Of a stretch of 22,111 nucleotides of DNA, positions 1 to 8,315 are shown piece after piece. A model generated the notes under the pieces. That model was not told the DNA's origin. It saw nothing but the letters and a program-made list of their open reading frames with translations, and searched no databases. Both the position numbers and the translations under genes were made by a program. Position 1 is the stretch's first letter. The number at the start of each line of letters is the position of its first letter. The DNA lies in assembly GCA_038527215.1 (NCBI GenBank), contig JBCBGC010000140.1, positions 1 to 22,111 on the forward strand. The letters are read 5' to 3'. The stretch is from JAWPMV01 sp038527215. Its GTDB lineage: Bacteria > Bacteroidota > Bacteroidia > J057.

Positions 1-1215
1 GCCATCGGTGGCCACAATATCCGCCAGCTTCCCTTTTTCGATGGAGCCCAACAAGTCTTCCATCCGTAGTAGTTTGGCCGTTTCCATGGTGGCAGATTGA
101 ATACAGACCATGGGGTCCATACCTCCCTCGGCCATGAAAACGAATTCTTTCCAGTTTTCTCCGTGAGGAAAAACCCCAGCATCAGTACCAAAAGCGATTT
201 TTACGCCTCGCTTAAAGGCTTTTTCAAAGGTACCTTGAATCATCGGTCCAATTTCGAGGGCTTTGGGAACGATGATCGCCGGATAGTATCCGGGCTTCTT
301 AGCATTTGCCTCCACGGCTTTTCCAGCCGAAATGGTCGGTACGTAATAGGTACCTCTTTCTTTCATTAAATCCATGACCTCCTCCGACATTTTGGTGCCA
401 TGTTCGATGCTGGTAATGCCAGCCAGCACGGCGCGTTTCATCCCTTCCGCCCCATGGGCATGGGCCGCAGACGTCATGCCATAGTCATTGGCAATGGTAA
501 CGATCGCATTCACTTCTTCCTGCGTAAACTGAGGTCCCTGACCATCTTTAGCCACGCTCAGAACACCTCCTGTGGCGGTGATTTTGATGAGATCGGCCCC
601 GTTTTTATAGCGCTGCCGGACTGCCTTGGCCGCATCGTCCACCGAATTAACCACCCCTTCTTTCGGACCGGGATCGCCCATCAGGTCAGCCCGATGGCCG
701 TTGGTAGGATCCGCGTGTCCACCAGTAGTCCCGATAGCTTTACCCGCTGTATAAACCCGAGGGCCTTCTGCGAGGCCTGCGTTTATGGCATTTCTCAGGG
801 AAATATTTACCCCGGAACCGCCCAGATCTCGCACGGTAGTAAAGCCCGCCATCAGGGTTTTTTTAGCATAAAGGGCTGAACGGAAAGCCATATCTGCTGG
901 GTTGAGGCGAAATCGGTCCAGATAACCTGAAGGGGAGGATTGCATTTCCAAATGCACATGCATGTCCATCAGGCCGGGCATGACGGTTTGATCTTTCAGG
1001 TTGATAATCTGGTCTTCTTTTGCCCCTTTTACATATCCTTTCTCAATTCCAACAATTTTGTTTCCTTCAATCACCACACTCATTTTTTCCTGGGCCGTAG
1101 TGGTCGTACCATCAATTAAGGTTCCACAATGAAGAATGGTTTTTTGTCCGAACAGGACTGGGAAAGTTGCGAAAAACAGTCCCAACAAAAGTGTGCAATG
1201 TGAAAATCGTAGCAT
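1..1215 (-). CDS. Exported amidohydrolase, imidazolonepropionase-like/prolidase-like (partial, 3' end beyond window)
   Basis: The reverse strand is open from the ATG at 1215-1213 to the left edge, giving 405 codons without a stop. Residues 1-24 form a Sec signal peptide (short charged start, Leu/Phe-rich core, then LFGQ), so the enzyme should act outside the cytoplasm. Seen metal-site motifs of the Amidohydro_1 superfamily are MHVH (His86, His88), DLIKI (Lys211, the usual carboxylated lysine), AHAHG (His252, His254), IEHG (His272) and GTDAG (Asp345). The chain ends near the beta-sandwich return GKLADIVA, so only a short C-terminal piece should be missing. The COG1228-type family includes Xaa-Pro and other dipeptidases as well as uncharacterised hydrolases; the substrate cannot be read from sequence. 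AAAGGA lies about 8 bases upstream of the ATG. It is divergent from the DUF4407 gene and not in an operon with anything visible here. Confidence 0.9.
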   Translation of the reverse strand, partial: MLRFSHCTLLLGLFFATFPVLFGQKTILHCGTLIDGTTTTAQEKMSVVIEGNKIVGIEKGYVKGAKEDQIINLKDQTVMPGLMDMHVHLEMQSSPSGYLDRFRLNPADMAFRSALYAKKTLMAGFTTVRDLGGSGVNISLRNAINAGLAEGPRVYTAGKAIGTTGGHADPTNGHRADLMGDPGPKEGVVNSVDDAAKAVRQRYKNGADLIKITATGGVLSVAKDGQGPQFTQEEVNAIVTIANDYGMTSAAHAHGAEGMKRAVLAGITSIEHGTKMSEEVMDLMKERGTYYVPTISAGKAVEANAKKPGYYPAIIVPKALEIGPMIQGTFEKAFKRGVKIAFGTDAGVFPHGENWKEFVFMAEGGMDPMVCIQSATMETAKLLRMEDLLGSIEKGKLADIVATDG

Positions 1216-1787
1216 AAATAAGTCCTTTACACAGAAAGGTACATTTTTTTTACCCGGCCCCGTAATCCCTGTTATAAATTCCAACCCCTTTGCATAAGAA
1301 AGCTTCTTTAATAGCGTTAGAGTACCTGAAAGAAGCCTCGTGCGTCCGTCCCCCCACCTCTTCCGGACTGCATGGGGATAACTTATTGAGACCCTGACAA
1401 AAGATTCTTTCTGTTTCCTACCGGCTTTGTTCTCATTTCCTTCCTGTCCGGCCAGGCCTCACCTACACAATCCGCCAATTATCAGGCAAATAGCACCGTT
1501 TCTATTTTTTCAGATGAGCCTCAAACCCAGGCTCCTCTTTGCTCTGACTAATCCTGCCCCTTCCTTCCTCCCCTGGTTTGGCATTTATTCTGGGACCGTT
1601 GATCGGGAGGGAAAGAAAAAAATTCCATGAAGCCTCAGGGGAGCTTGCAACCCTTGGGGACGGCTCCCGTCTTTAAGGGTGTCCTTGAAAGCTGCACGGC
1701 AAGCAGCTTGCTTTCTACCACTAGTAGCTCATCAGCACTCAACTGAACACGACGTTTCACTAACTGCGCATTCAAGGCTTTATCAAG
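1216..1787. other. 572-base intergenic region without a supported gene
   Basis: This gap separates the divergent amidohydrolase and DUF4407 genes and should hold both promoters. I searched by eye for the Bacteroidota TAnnTTTG -7 element on both strands and found no convincing match. It contains an 8-bp inverted repeat (1302-1309 with 1329-1336) and a 6-bp hairpin (1516-1521 with 1529-1534), neither followed by a T-tract. Short reading frames at 1427-1630 (+) and 1635-1832 (-) have no recognisable family or start signal. It could equally contain a decayed gene or an unrecognised small RNA. Confidence 0.6.
1302..1336. repeat. 8-bp inverted repeat upstream of the amidohydrolase gene
   Basis: GCTTCTTT at 1302-1309 is exactly complementary to AAAGAAGC at 1329-1336, with a 19-base loop. 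It lies about 90-120 bases upstream of the amidohydrolase start. There is no flanking T-run, so an operator or 5' leader structure fits better than a terminator. It could be chance. Confidence 0.3.
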
Positions 1788-3569
1788 ATGAAAGGAAACC
1801 CCTATCACCTGGGCGCCAACCAGGTAACGCATCCTGTTGCACGCTTTTTTATTATGTGCTCAGGAGTTGACAGACAATTGCTCAGCCATTGCCCCCCGGG
1901 AGAAAACGGAAAGTACATAGGCATCGGTGGGGTGGTATTTTTTACCGCCTGCATGGCCGCCCTTTCCGGGACTTTTGCCCTGCTTAGCATTTTTCACAAT
2001 CTCTGGATCGCTCTTCCTGTGGGAATCTTCTGGGGATTGATGATCTTCAACCTTGACCGCTACATCGTAGCTTCCCTTCGCAAGAAATCCGATCAAAAAG
2101 CCTGGTCTCCCTGGTTGCAGGCCATGCCTCGCCTGTTGTTGGCCTTGCTCTTTGCCACCGCTATTTCTAAACCGCTGGAACTCCGGCTTTTCCAACAGGA
2201 AATCGCCGTTAAGTTGCCCGAAGCGGCAGAAGAAAAGACCCAGCATTTTGCCATGAAAATGGACAGCCTGAGAGCCGCTAACGAAGCCCTGGAAGCGACC
2301 ATTGATACCTTGGAAAAAAATCCAGCGGCAGGCTATTTCCTCTTGGAAGCCAAAGACGGATTGCAGGCAGACAAGAAAGCTCTGGATTCCATTCGGGTGG
2401 TACAGGAAGGCAAAATTGCCGCCCTGCAAAAACAGATCAATCGGCACAATGGGGTGTATGCCAAATACAATCCCCGGGTCAAGGAGTTGGAAAGAATCAT
2501 CCCTACCCTGGAAGAAGGAGCGGAAAAAGAACAGCTTCAGCGCGAGTTGAAGTCTAAAAAAGCCAAAGTCAGGAATGCTTCCCGACAGGTAGGCAGCCTG
2601 CGTCGGCAACAAAAAGCCCTCAGAGGTCCGATCTCAGATCAGGAAGAAAAATTAGTCGCCTCGGAAAACAGTGTGGAAGACCTGCGGCAGGAGCGGAAAA
2701 ATGCCATTGACGGGAGAATCCGCGACAAGAAAAAAGAGATTGCCCATAACACCACTGAAATTCGCAGCCTGGAACAAGAGCGCAAGAAGCAAATTGCTGG
2801 CTTCCAGGGCTTATTGGCTCAACTCAATGCGCACCGCTTGCTGAAAGAGCAGGACAGTACCATCTATTGGGCGAGTCTGGCCGTTTTTCTGCTTTTCATC
2901 GCCGTAGAAATTGCGCCCATTCTGGTCAAATTGCTTACCCCTATTGGTCCGTATGACCTGGCCTTACAACAGCAGGAAGAGAAGACGGTAGAAATGCCAG
3001 AGGAGAGTTTTATTGCCACCCCTATGCCTGTTTTCGTAGGGACCCAAGGGGGCCAGGAGGAGCAGGTTCCGCCCGAAATCCTCTATCAGCAACAGCTAAG
3101 AAAGCGGCAGCTTGACCTCCGCTATAAGCTGGAAAGCAAAGCCCTGAAACGCTATGAATCTGTGGTCAATGAGCGACTGGAAAATGCCAATGAAGAAGAT
3201 TTGGTAAGCTTCCTGCAAGAACTACAAGAGAAGCCCCTGCCCTTCATGGAAGGTAAAAAATCCATCCCCCAAGATAGCAAAGCCGCTCAAACGCCCATTA
3301 TTCCCTTGCACGATACCCGCTGGCAGGGACTGGATACAGACTCTTCTCAAGTCAAAAGCTACCAATTTGCCAAAGATGGTCGCTTTATCTACCAGGGCAA
3401 TGGCCGCCCCGAATACGGTTCCTGGCGGTACGCTTCGGACTTACAGGATCAAATCATGATTCACCTGCGGGACACCGCAAGACTCCTGAGAGTTGCCATT
3501 AACGGGCCACAGCTCACCCTTACAGAAATGCAGGCTCCACATCGTCAGACCACCCTGATGCGGTCCTAA
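1788..3569 (+). CDS. DUF4407 family membrane protein with long coiled coil and C-terminal lipocalin-like domain
   Basis: 593 residues. The N-terminal part matches the DUF4407 pattern: a short ARFFIMCSGVD segment, KYIGIGG entering TM1 (about 44-67), TM2 (72-92) ending in the NLDRYIV signature, and a basic loop. TM3 (about 112-130) leads to a highly charged coiled coil (about 150-345), followed by TM4 (358-383). By the positive-inside rule the RKKSDQK loop is cytoplasmic, which puts the coiled coil outside and the C-terminus inside; this is inference. Residues 505-590 look like a small lipocalin-like beta domain (YQFAKDGRFIY, GSWRY, LTLTE), which I do not regard as usual for the family. The function of DUF4407 is unknown. 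The ATG at 1788 is the first after an in-frame stop at 1761 and keeps the whole family N-terminus; no good ribosome site is visible. It is the likely first gene of a five-gene cluster. Confidence 0.85.
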   Translation: MKGNPYHLGANQVTHPVARFFIMCSGVDRQLLSHCPPGENGKYIGIGGVVFFTACMAALSGTFALLSIFHNLWIALPVGIFWGLMIFNLDRYIVASLRKKSDQKAWSPWLQAMPRLLLALLFATAISKPLELRLFQQEIAVKLPEAAEEKTQHFAMKMDSLRAANEALEATIDTLEKNPAAGYFLLEAKDGLQADKKALDSIRVVQEGKIAALQKQINRHNGVYAKYNPRVKELERIIPTLEEGAEKEQLQRELKSKKAKVRNASRQVGSLRRQQKALRGPISDQEEKLVASENSVEDLRQERKNAIDGRIRDKKKEIAHNTTEIRSLEQERKKQIAGFQGLLAQLNAHRLLKEQDSTIYWASLAVFLLFIAVEIAPILVKLLTPIGPYDLALQQQEEKTVEMPEESFIATPMPVFVGTQGGQEEQVPPEILYQQQLRKRQLDLRYKLESKALKRYESVVNERLENANEEDLVSFLQELQEKPLPFMEGKKSIPQDSKAAQTPIIPLHDTRWQGLDTDSSQVKSYQFAKDGRFIYQGNGRPEYGSWRYASDLQDQIMIHLRDTARLLRVAINGPQLTLTEMQAPHRQTTLMRS

Positions 3570-3585
3570 TCGAAGTTTGATTCAA

Positions 3586-3606
3586 GGGCAGACTTCCGGT
3601 CTGCCC
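3586..3606 (+). terminator. Strong hairpin between the DUF4407 gene and the actin-like gene
   Basis: GGGCAGAC (3586-3593) and GTCTGCCC (3599-3606) form a perfect 8-bp, GC-rich stem with a TTCCG loop, 17 bases after the DUF4407 stop codon. A pyrimidine-rich but interrupted stretch follows (3610-3620, with scattered Ts), so it may be a leaky terminator, an attenuator or an mRNA processing/stability element that adjusts downstream expression. No new promoter matching TAnnTTTG is visible between it and the next gene, which favours read-through. Confidence 0.5.
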
Positions 3607-3646
3607 AGGCTTTCTATTTCTTATTGCGGTTACAAAAGCACGCCTC

Positions 3647-6166
3647 ATGCACTACGTCCTTCCCATACATATCAATGACAGACGCCTGTATAGCTGTCCC
3701 CTTTTCGAAGGAGAAACAGTTGATGTCCAGGCTCCCTACATCATCCCTTGTGCCAGTCAGGCTCAATCGGAGCTATTTCGGATTGAAGCTCCCCGAGGAG
3801 CGAAAATCATGGCTTGCTCAGACGGGTACCAGTGGGATGATCGCATAGACCGCCCCCGGCAAACTGCCATGCATTGGGAGGAAGCATCCTCCACCCTAAT
3901 TATTTCCTTTAATGCGCCAAAAGAGATCCTGGAAAAAGCTGACCTCTCCCAGGCGACTGCCCGAGGCTTACACCTGAGTGCTGATGCCCAGGCCGGTCAT
4001 TTTTCCATCTGCTGCTACTGGCAGGGACCTCAGGCTGTCTACCAGGAAATCAAGGTGATTTTTCGCTATTACCAGGGTGCAGAGGCCAGTTGCTACTCCG
4101 GTGGATTTAGCTGCCATCTTACCCAGGCCAGGTTTCATGCCTATGAAATGGCCCTGGATTTTGGGTCGGAGGCCTCTCAGGTGGCCTTCCGAAAATACGG
4201 TGAACATCAACCGATCAAATTAGATTTGATCTCTGAATTGAAGGGACAATCCTTTTATCAATTCCCGGATTCAGAGGCCAAGGACTTCCTCCAATATGAT
4301 GAGGATGGAGACCGCCCCCTCCTTCGGTCCCGTTTTTTTATCCGAAAAAACTGGGAAAACCTCGATCCCCTCGCTGCCCCGGGAAGAGATCATCCCCTGC
4401 AAATTCTCACCCATAGAAAAAGGCCTGACAGCTTGCTCCTGGACCCAGACATTCAGGATGATTTTGTGGCCCTGCCCAACTTAAAACTCTGTGAGTTGGT
4501 CAACGATGAATATCTGCATATCCAGGTCGGGAATTTTCACCTCAGTGATCCGGACTTCCGCAATCTGCTGCGCCGCTGTATCATCAATCAGATGATGCAT
4601 GCCTGTTTTGCCCATCTGGCCTATCGCCATACCCTAGCCTTACCCGAAGGAGAGCGGGCGCCCATGGCCATTCAGCTGCATTTACTGGTGCCCAATGTAT
4701 ATCACCAGCAGCAGGTGATGGACCTGCTGGCGGACTGCCAGGAGGACTTACAGAAAATCGGCCAGCAATACGGCATCGCGGCGGTGGAGGTACTGATGGT
4801 TTCGGAGTCTGACGCGGCCTTTTCAGGAGTTTATGCCAAGGCTTTGTCCCAACTGGATTACAGCTATACCGTTTCCACCCCCGGACAAAGCCAGAATTTC
4901 CTGGTGCTGGATGCCGGAAAAGGAAGTTTGGACTTTTCCATCTTATCGGCTGATCCAGACCATGAAAGTGCTTTCTTCAGCCGCTACAAAGCCGGGATTC
5001 CCGGTTCCGGCCAGTTCCTGAGCTTCGCCATCATGGAAATCCTGGCCGACCACATGGGCTGGAGCGTCAAAGAATGGGTTCACTACTACGAAGAGGAAAC
5101 GGACCTGGCCCGGAAAGAACATTTTCTCGACCTGATCGAGCAATTCAAGATCAAAACCCGCATTGCAGATAATTCTGACCAAAAAATACATATCCCGCTG
5201 CCTTCAGAAATGAACCTGGCAGGCCTCAGCCTCAGCCTGGAAAATGCCCTGCAGCGGACCCATCAGTTACCCGATCCCAAGGGCTTTATGTCCCAGGCCA
5301 TCCATCACTTATGCCAGGAATTGGGCAAGTGTCTGGCTTCGTCTGGTTTGGAAAAAATGCAATTCCAGCAAGTGATTTTAACCGGCCGGGCCTTTCACTA
5401 TCGGGCCTTACGCAAAGGCATAGAGCAGGCCCTGGTCGATTGGGGATTCATTGAGCATCCGGAAGAGCAAATCCGGTTTCAGGAGACCCAGGCTAAGGCT
5501 ATCTGTCTGAATGGGCCCTTGTCTCAGGCTTGCCACATCAACTCCCGCACCGATCTGGTCGGGGCCCTGGTATTGTGGCGCAGACTGGAAGGCGTCCCGA
5601 AAAATGGCTGGTTACGGGTAAAAAAAGCCCAGAAGGTGCCGGGCAATGGCATTCAAGCCATGCCCCAGGTGCTGCCCCTTAATGTAGCTTTTGTCCAGGG
5701 ACACAGCCCCGACAACGTCTATGTTCCGCATCCTCAGGATAGCTTTATGATTGGCCGCTATCGTTACGGTTTCGGCCACGCAAGCGGACAACTGCCTGCG
5801 CAGCTCCTCCGAACCGCGGTGCAGATGAAACTGGCGGTAGACCATCAGGGCTACATGATTCGCTACCCCTCCGGCAAACCGGCCATTCGCTTAACCGCTG
5901 ATTTGCCATTTGAAGCCCTGCATAGCCTGGTGGTGAAAAGTATCTTCCCTCACGGTTCTATGGGCACCCTTCGGAATTTTCTCCTCCAGGACCAGATGAA
6001 GGAGGTCAAGAAAGATAAAAAGAGCTGGTTTGATGCGCCCTGGCCGGGCTTTGAGGAAACAGAAGATAAAACCTTTGTGGACTTGTTCGAACCAGGAAAA
6101 ATGCCCGTGGGCCCACCGCCCTTTACCGACCTGCTACAAGACGATCCTAACCAAAACTCCGCCTGA
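3647..6166 (+). CDS. Actin/Hsp70-fold ATPase-like protein (divergent)
   Basis: 839 residues, no signal peptide or membrane segment, so probably cytoplasmic. Three motifs of the actin/Hsp70/sugar-kinase fold appear in the correct order: phosphate-1 ALDFGSEAS around Asp171, phosphate-2 LVLDAGKGSLDFS around Asp422, and an adenosine motif VILTGRAF at 576-583. About 165 residues, apparently beta-rich, precede phosphate-1, and about 200 residues follow the nucleotide-binding core. The phosphate-1 to phosphate-2 spacing (about 250 residues) is long, implying insertions. It is not a canonical DnaK, MreB, FtsA or ParM; a distant relation to the SrfB-like group of large Hsp70-like proteins is possible but unproven. 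It is followed 17 bases later by the next gene and belongs to the cluster with the SEDS-PBP fusion. An energy-driven scaffold for that membrane enzyme is a reasonable inference. Confidence 0.75.
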   Translation: MHYVLPIHINDRRLYSCPLFEGETVDVQAPYIIPCASQAQSELFRIEAPRGAKIMACSDGYQWDDRIDRPRQTAMHWEEASSTLIISFNAPKEILEKADLSQATARGLHLSADAQAGHFSICCYWQGPQAVYQEIKVIFRYYQGAEASCYSGGFSCHLTQARFHAYEMALDFGSEASQVAFRKYGEHQPIKLDLISELKGQSFYQFPDSEAKDFLQYDEDGDRPLLRSRFFIRKNWENLDPLAAPGRDHPLQILTHRKRPDSLLLDPDIQDDFVALPNLKLCELVNDEYLHIQVGNFHLSDPDFRNLLRRCIINQMMHACFAHLAYRHTLALPEGERAPMAIQLHLLVPNVYHQQQVMDLLADCQEDLQKIGQQYGIAAVEVLMVSESDAAFSGVYAKALSQLDYSYTVSTPGQSQNFLVLDAGKGSLDFSILSADPDHESAFFSRYKAGIPGSGQFLSFAIMEILADHMGWSVKEWVHYYEEETDLARKEHFLDLIEQFKIKTRIADNSDQKIHIPLPSEMNLAGLSLSLENALQRTHQLPDPKGFMSQAIHHLCQELGKCLASSGLEKMQFQQVILTGRAFHYRALRKGIEQALVDWGFIEHPEEQIRFQETQAKAICLNGPLSQACHINSRTDLVGALVLWRRLEGVPKNGWLRVKKAQKVPGNGIQAMPQVLPLNVAFVQGHSPDNVYVPHPQDSFMIGRYRYGFGHASGQLPAQLLRTAVQMKLAVDHQGYMIRYPSGKPAIRLTADLPFEALHSLVVKSIFPHGSMGTLRNFLLQDQMKEVKKDKKSWFDAPWPGFEETEDKTFVDLFEPGKMPVGPPPFTDLLQDDPNQNSA

Positions 6167-6183
6167 TTAAAACCGTGTTATCC

Positions 6184-8286
6184 ATGAAAAAGATATGCTG
6201 GTTCCCTTTCCTGATATGGATAAGTCTGGGACAATCTCAGGCCAAAGATGACGCTTTGTTGCCTCCCCTCCGGTTTGATCCGGAAATCAGTTGGGAAGGC
6301 GATAAAGTGGCGGAAATCCGCCTGGGTTCTTATGTCTACCCTCCCTGGCAGCCTACTTTCGATCATTTGATGGAAGTAGTGGTCCGTCCGGGTGAAAGAA
6401 GGGACACCCTTGAATTGAGGGTCAATGAAACCCTGTTGTTTCGCTTCCTCAAGCCCGTTCATGGCGGGGTGGTCATGTTCATGAATACCCCTCAGATCAG
6501 CCATTATCGCAGTTGGCTGAGCCGGACATTTTTGGTGGATGAAGGCCTGTTGCAACGCCTGGATAAATATGATTTACGGCGCCCTACCGACTATCAGGCC
6601 ATTCAGGGATTATTAGCGCCCCTGGACCTGGATCAGGCGCTGCCCCGGCTCCCTGGTAGCTGGACCCGAGAAGAGGCCTTGACCGAAAGGCCCTATCTTC
6701 TGTCCACCATTAGCCTGAATCTTTTGTTGGCAAAAATCTGGCAAGCTCAGGAAAAAAGAATGACCGCAGGCGTCATTGGTGGAAAGTTTTTTTCGTACAA
6801 CCCTGCCTTAAGTCATCGACGGTTTTCCATCCGGGACCACGGAGCCAGAGAGGAATTGCTGAGCCTACAGCAACAAGCCCGCCAACTCACGGAATTTTTA
6901 CCCGAAAATCTCCCTACGGACTGGACCCTTGATCAACGAGACAGCTTGCACTATGATAGACTGCTATCGCTCTATGTGCTTGCGCAACACCTGCATTTTC
7001 CTGCTACGAAAGCTGATTGGGTGGAATTTGATCGCTTTGGCTACCAGGAAGCCATGCGAGTAGCCCGGAGAAATATGCCGCCGGTCATGCAGGCTTCTAC
7101 TACTTCGGTTTCGAGTGATTCGCTATTGTGGATCATCGGCTTGTTCTGTCTGGGGGGAATTGTCATCCTCGGAAGATCTTTACTCAAAAAACCGGATTTT
7201 AGCCCGAAACAAAAGCCAGCAGCCGCAGCCCCTACCCCTCAAAACCGTCCTTTCCCGAAGGCCGAAAACAAACCCATGGCCGTCAACAAACCGCTTGTGG
7301 TGGAAAAGGAAGAGAAGCCAGCCAAGCCAGAAATACCGGTTCCGAGGCAGGAAGGCTGGCGGGAAAAACTGGCGCTTTGGTTACCCGAAGAAGCGGTGGA
7401 AAAACTTTCTTTAGAGGAATGTATCCAAAAGTTGCATTTCAAATTCAGCATACAGCAGGGCAAGCTCGAAGAAGAACAAAAGCTCCGCCAAGCCCTGAAC
7501 GAAGCGACCGATAACGAGACCCGTTTACAATTACTGGCGCAGCGATATAAAAGCCCCCATTGGGACCTGAGAGAACTGGCCGCTGCTGCCCCCGCCTCTC
7601 CTCCGCCCGTGGTGCCTCCGACCTTGAAAAGTTTGCCTTCACCGGAGCTTCCGGCAGCTAGTCAGCATGATGCCTTCATGGAAGAGATTCATCAGCTTCG
7701 GATGTTTCTAGCGAATCAGGAGAAATGGGGAACGCCACCTGCCATTATGGAAAATGCCTGGCAACAGCGATTGGACAGTCTGCAAGCCCAGTTCTGTGCG
7801 CATGAATCCTACGCTGGTATATACCAGCCGCTCATTCTTCGGTTTTTCCGCCCTCTGTTACAAAAAGACCTCAATAGCCTGTTTATTTCTTCTTTAACCG
7901 AGAAGGTCCTGGAATTTCAGCGAAAGCACCGGAACTGGCGCAGCGGACAGCTAAAGGCCGATCAACAGGCCGAGCTGGTGCATTATCTGATCTGTATGGG
8001 CCTATGGGTGTACGATCTGGTACTATATCAGGAGGTGGGGCCTCAGCAGCCTATCAATCCCCATGAACCGGGCATTGCCCTGGTACTGGGGCCGGAGAAA
8101 AATCCTGAGCAATTGGTCTCTGATAACCTGAAACGCTTCACCGGAGATTATAAAGACAGCAAGTTGGCAGCGGCCATCTGGGAACTGGCCAAAACCTATG
8201 GCCTCACCGAGGTAAACGCCCTGGCTGAGGGATACTACATCCCCCGATCCATGCTCAATCAACAAGATCAAGTAAAACTTTCCTGA
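6184..8286 (+). CDS. Bitopic membrane protein, large extracytoplasmic and cytoplasmic domains, function unknown
   Basis: 700 residues from the ATG at 6184, chosen over an in-frame GTG at 6175 because it begins directly with a good signal peptide (MKKICWFPFLIW..., cleavage likely after QSQA, residue 20). Residues 21-310 are extracytoplasmic and include PGSWTREE at 157-164, an octapeptide also found in the giant downstream protein. A single TM lies at about 312-332 and ends in RSLLKK, placing the rest in the cytoplasm. A Pro/Ala/Lys-rich linker (335-395) leads to a helical region, a second Pro/Ala-rich linker near 465-490, and a largely helical C-terminal domain (about 495-700). I recognise no family. 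Its topology and position between an actin-like gene and a cell-wall-synthase-like gene suggest an adaptor linking cytoplasm and periplasm, loosely like RodZ in role; this is inference. Confidence 0.8.
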   Translation: MKKICWFPFLIWISLGQSQAKDDALLPPLRFDPEISWEGDKVAEIRLGSYVYPPWQPTFDHLMEVVVRPGERRDTLELRVNETLLFRFLKPVHGGVVMFMNTPQISHYRSWLSRTFLVDEGLLQRLDKYDLRRPTDYQAIQGLLAPLDLDQALPRLPGSWTREEALTERPYLLSTISLNLLLAKIWQAQEKRMTAGVIGGKFFSYNPALSHRRFSIRDHGAREELLSLQQQARQLTEFLPENLPTDWTLDQRDSLHYDRLLSLYVLAQHLHFPATKADWVEFDRFGYQEAMRVARRNMPPVMQASTTSVSSDSLLWIIGLFCLGGIVILGRSLLKKPDFSPKQKPAAAAPTPQNRPFPKAENKPMAVNKPLVVEKEEKPAKPEIPVPRQEGWREKLALWLPEEAVEKLSLEECIQKLHFKFSIQQGKLEEEQKLRQALNEATDNETRLQLLAQRYKSPHWDLRELAAAAPASPPPVVPPTLKSLPSPELPAASQHDAFMEEIHQLRMFLANQEKWGTPPAIMENAWQQRLDSLQAQFCAHESYAGIYQPLILRFFRPLLQKDLNSLFISSLTEKVLEFQRKHRNWRSGQLKADQQAELVHYLICMGLWVYDLVLYQEVGPQQPINPHEPGIALVLGPEKNPEQLVSDNLKRFTGDYKDSKLAAAIWELAKTYGLTEVNALAEGYYIPRSMLNQQDQVKLS

Positions 8287-8315
8287 ATTCGCTGGTAGGC
8301 CTAAAGCCCTGACTT

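Noticed and set aside
97..879. Two plus-strand reading frames (97-369 and 400-879) at the left end
   Set aside because: They lie antisense to the amidohydrolase, whose metal-binding motifs are read on the minus strand; their own sequences match no family.
1516..1534. GAGCCT/AGGCTC hairpin
   Set aside because: Only 6 bp, no T-tract on either strand and no adjacent gene end that would need a terminator.
1427..1630. 67-residue plus-strand reading frame in the 1216-1787 gap
   Set aside because: Pro/Phe-rich, no signal peptide pattern, no start signal and no recognisable relatives; probably random.
1635..1832. 65-residue minus-strand reading frame with protein-like composition (VKRRVQLSADELLVV)
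   Set aside because: It overlaps the DUF4407 start and has no clear start signal or known motif; it could be a decayed gene, but the evidence is too thin.
1860..2612. 250-residue minus-strand reading frame
   Set aside because: Shadow of the DUF4407 gene, which has clear transmembrane and coiled-coil structure on the plus strand.
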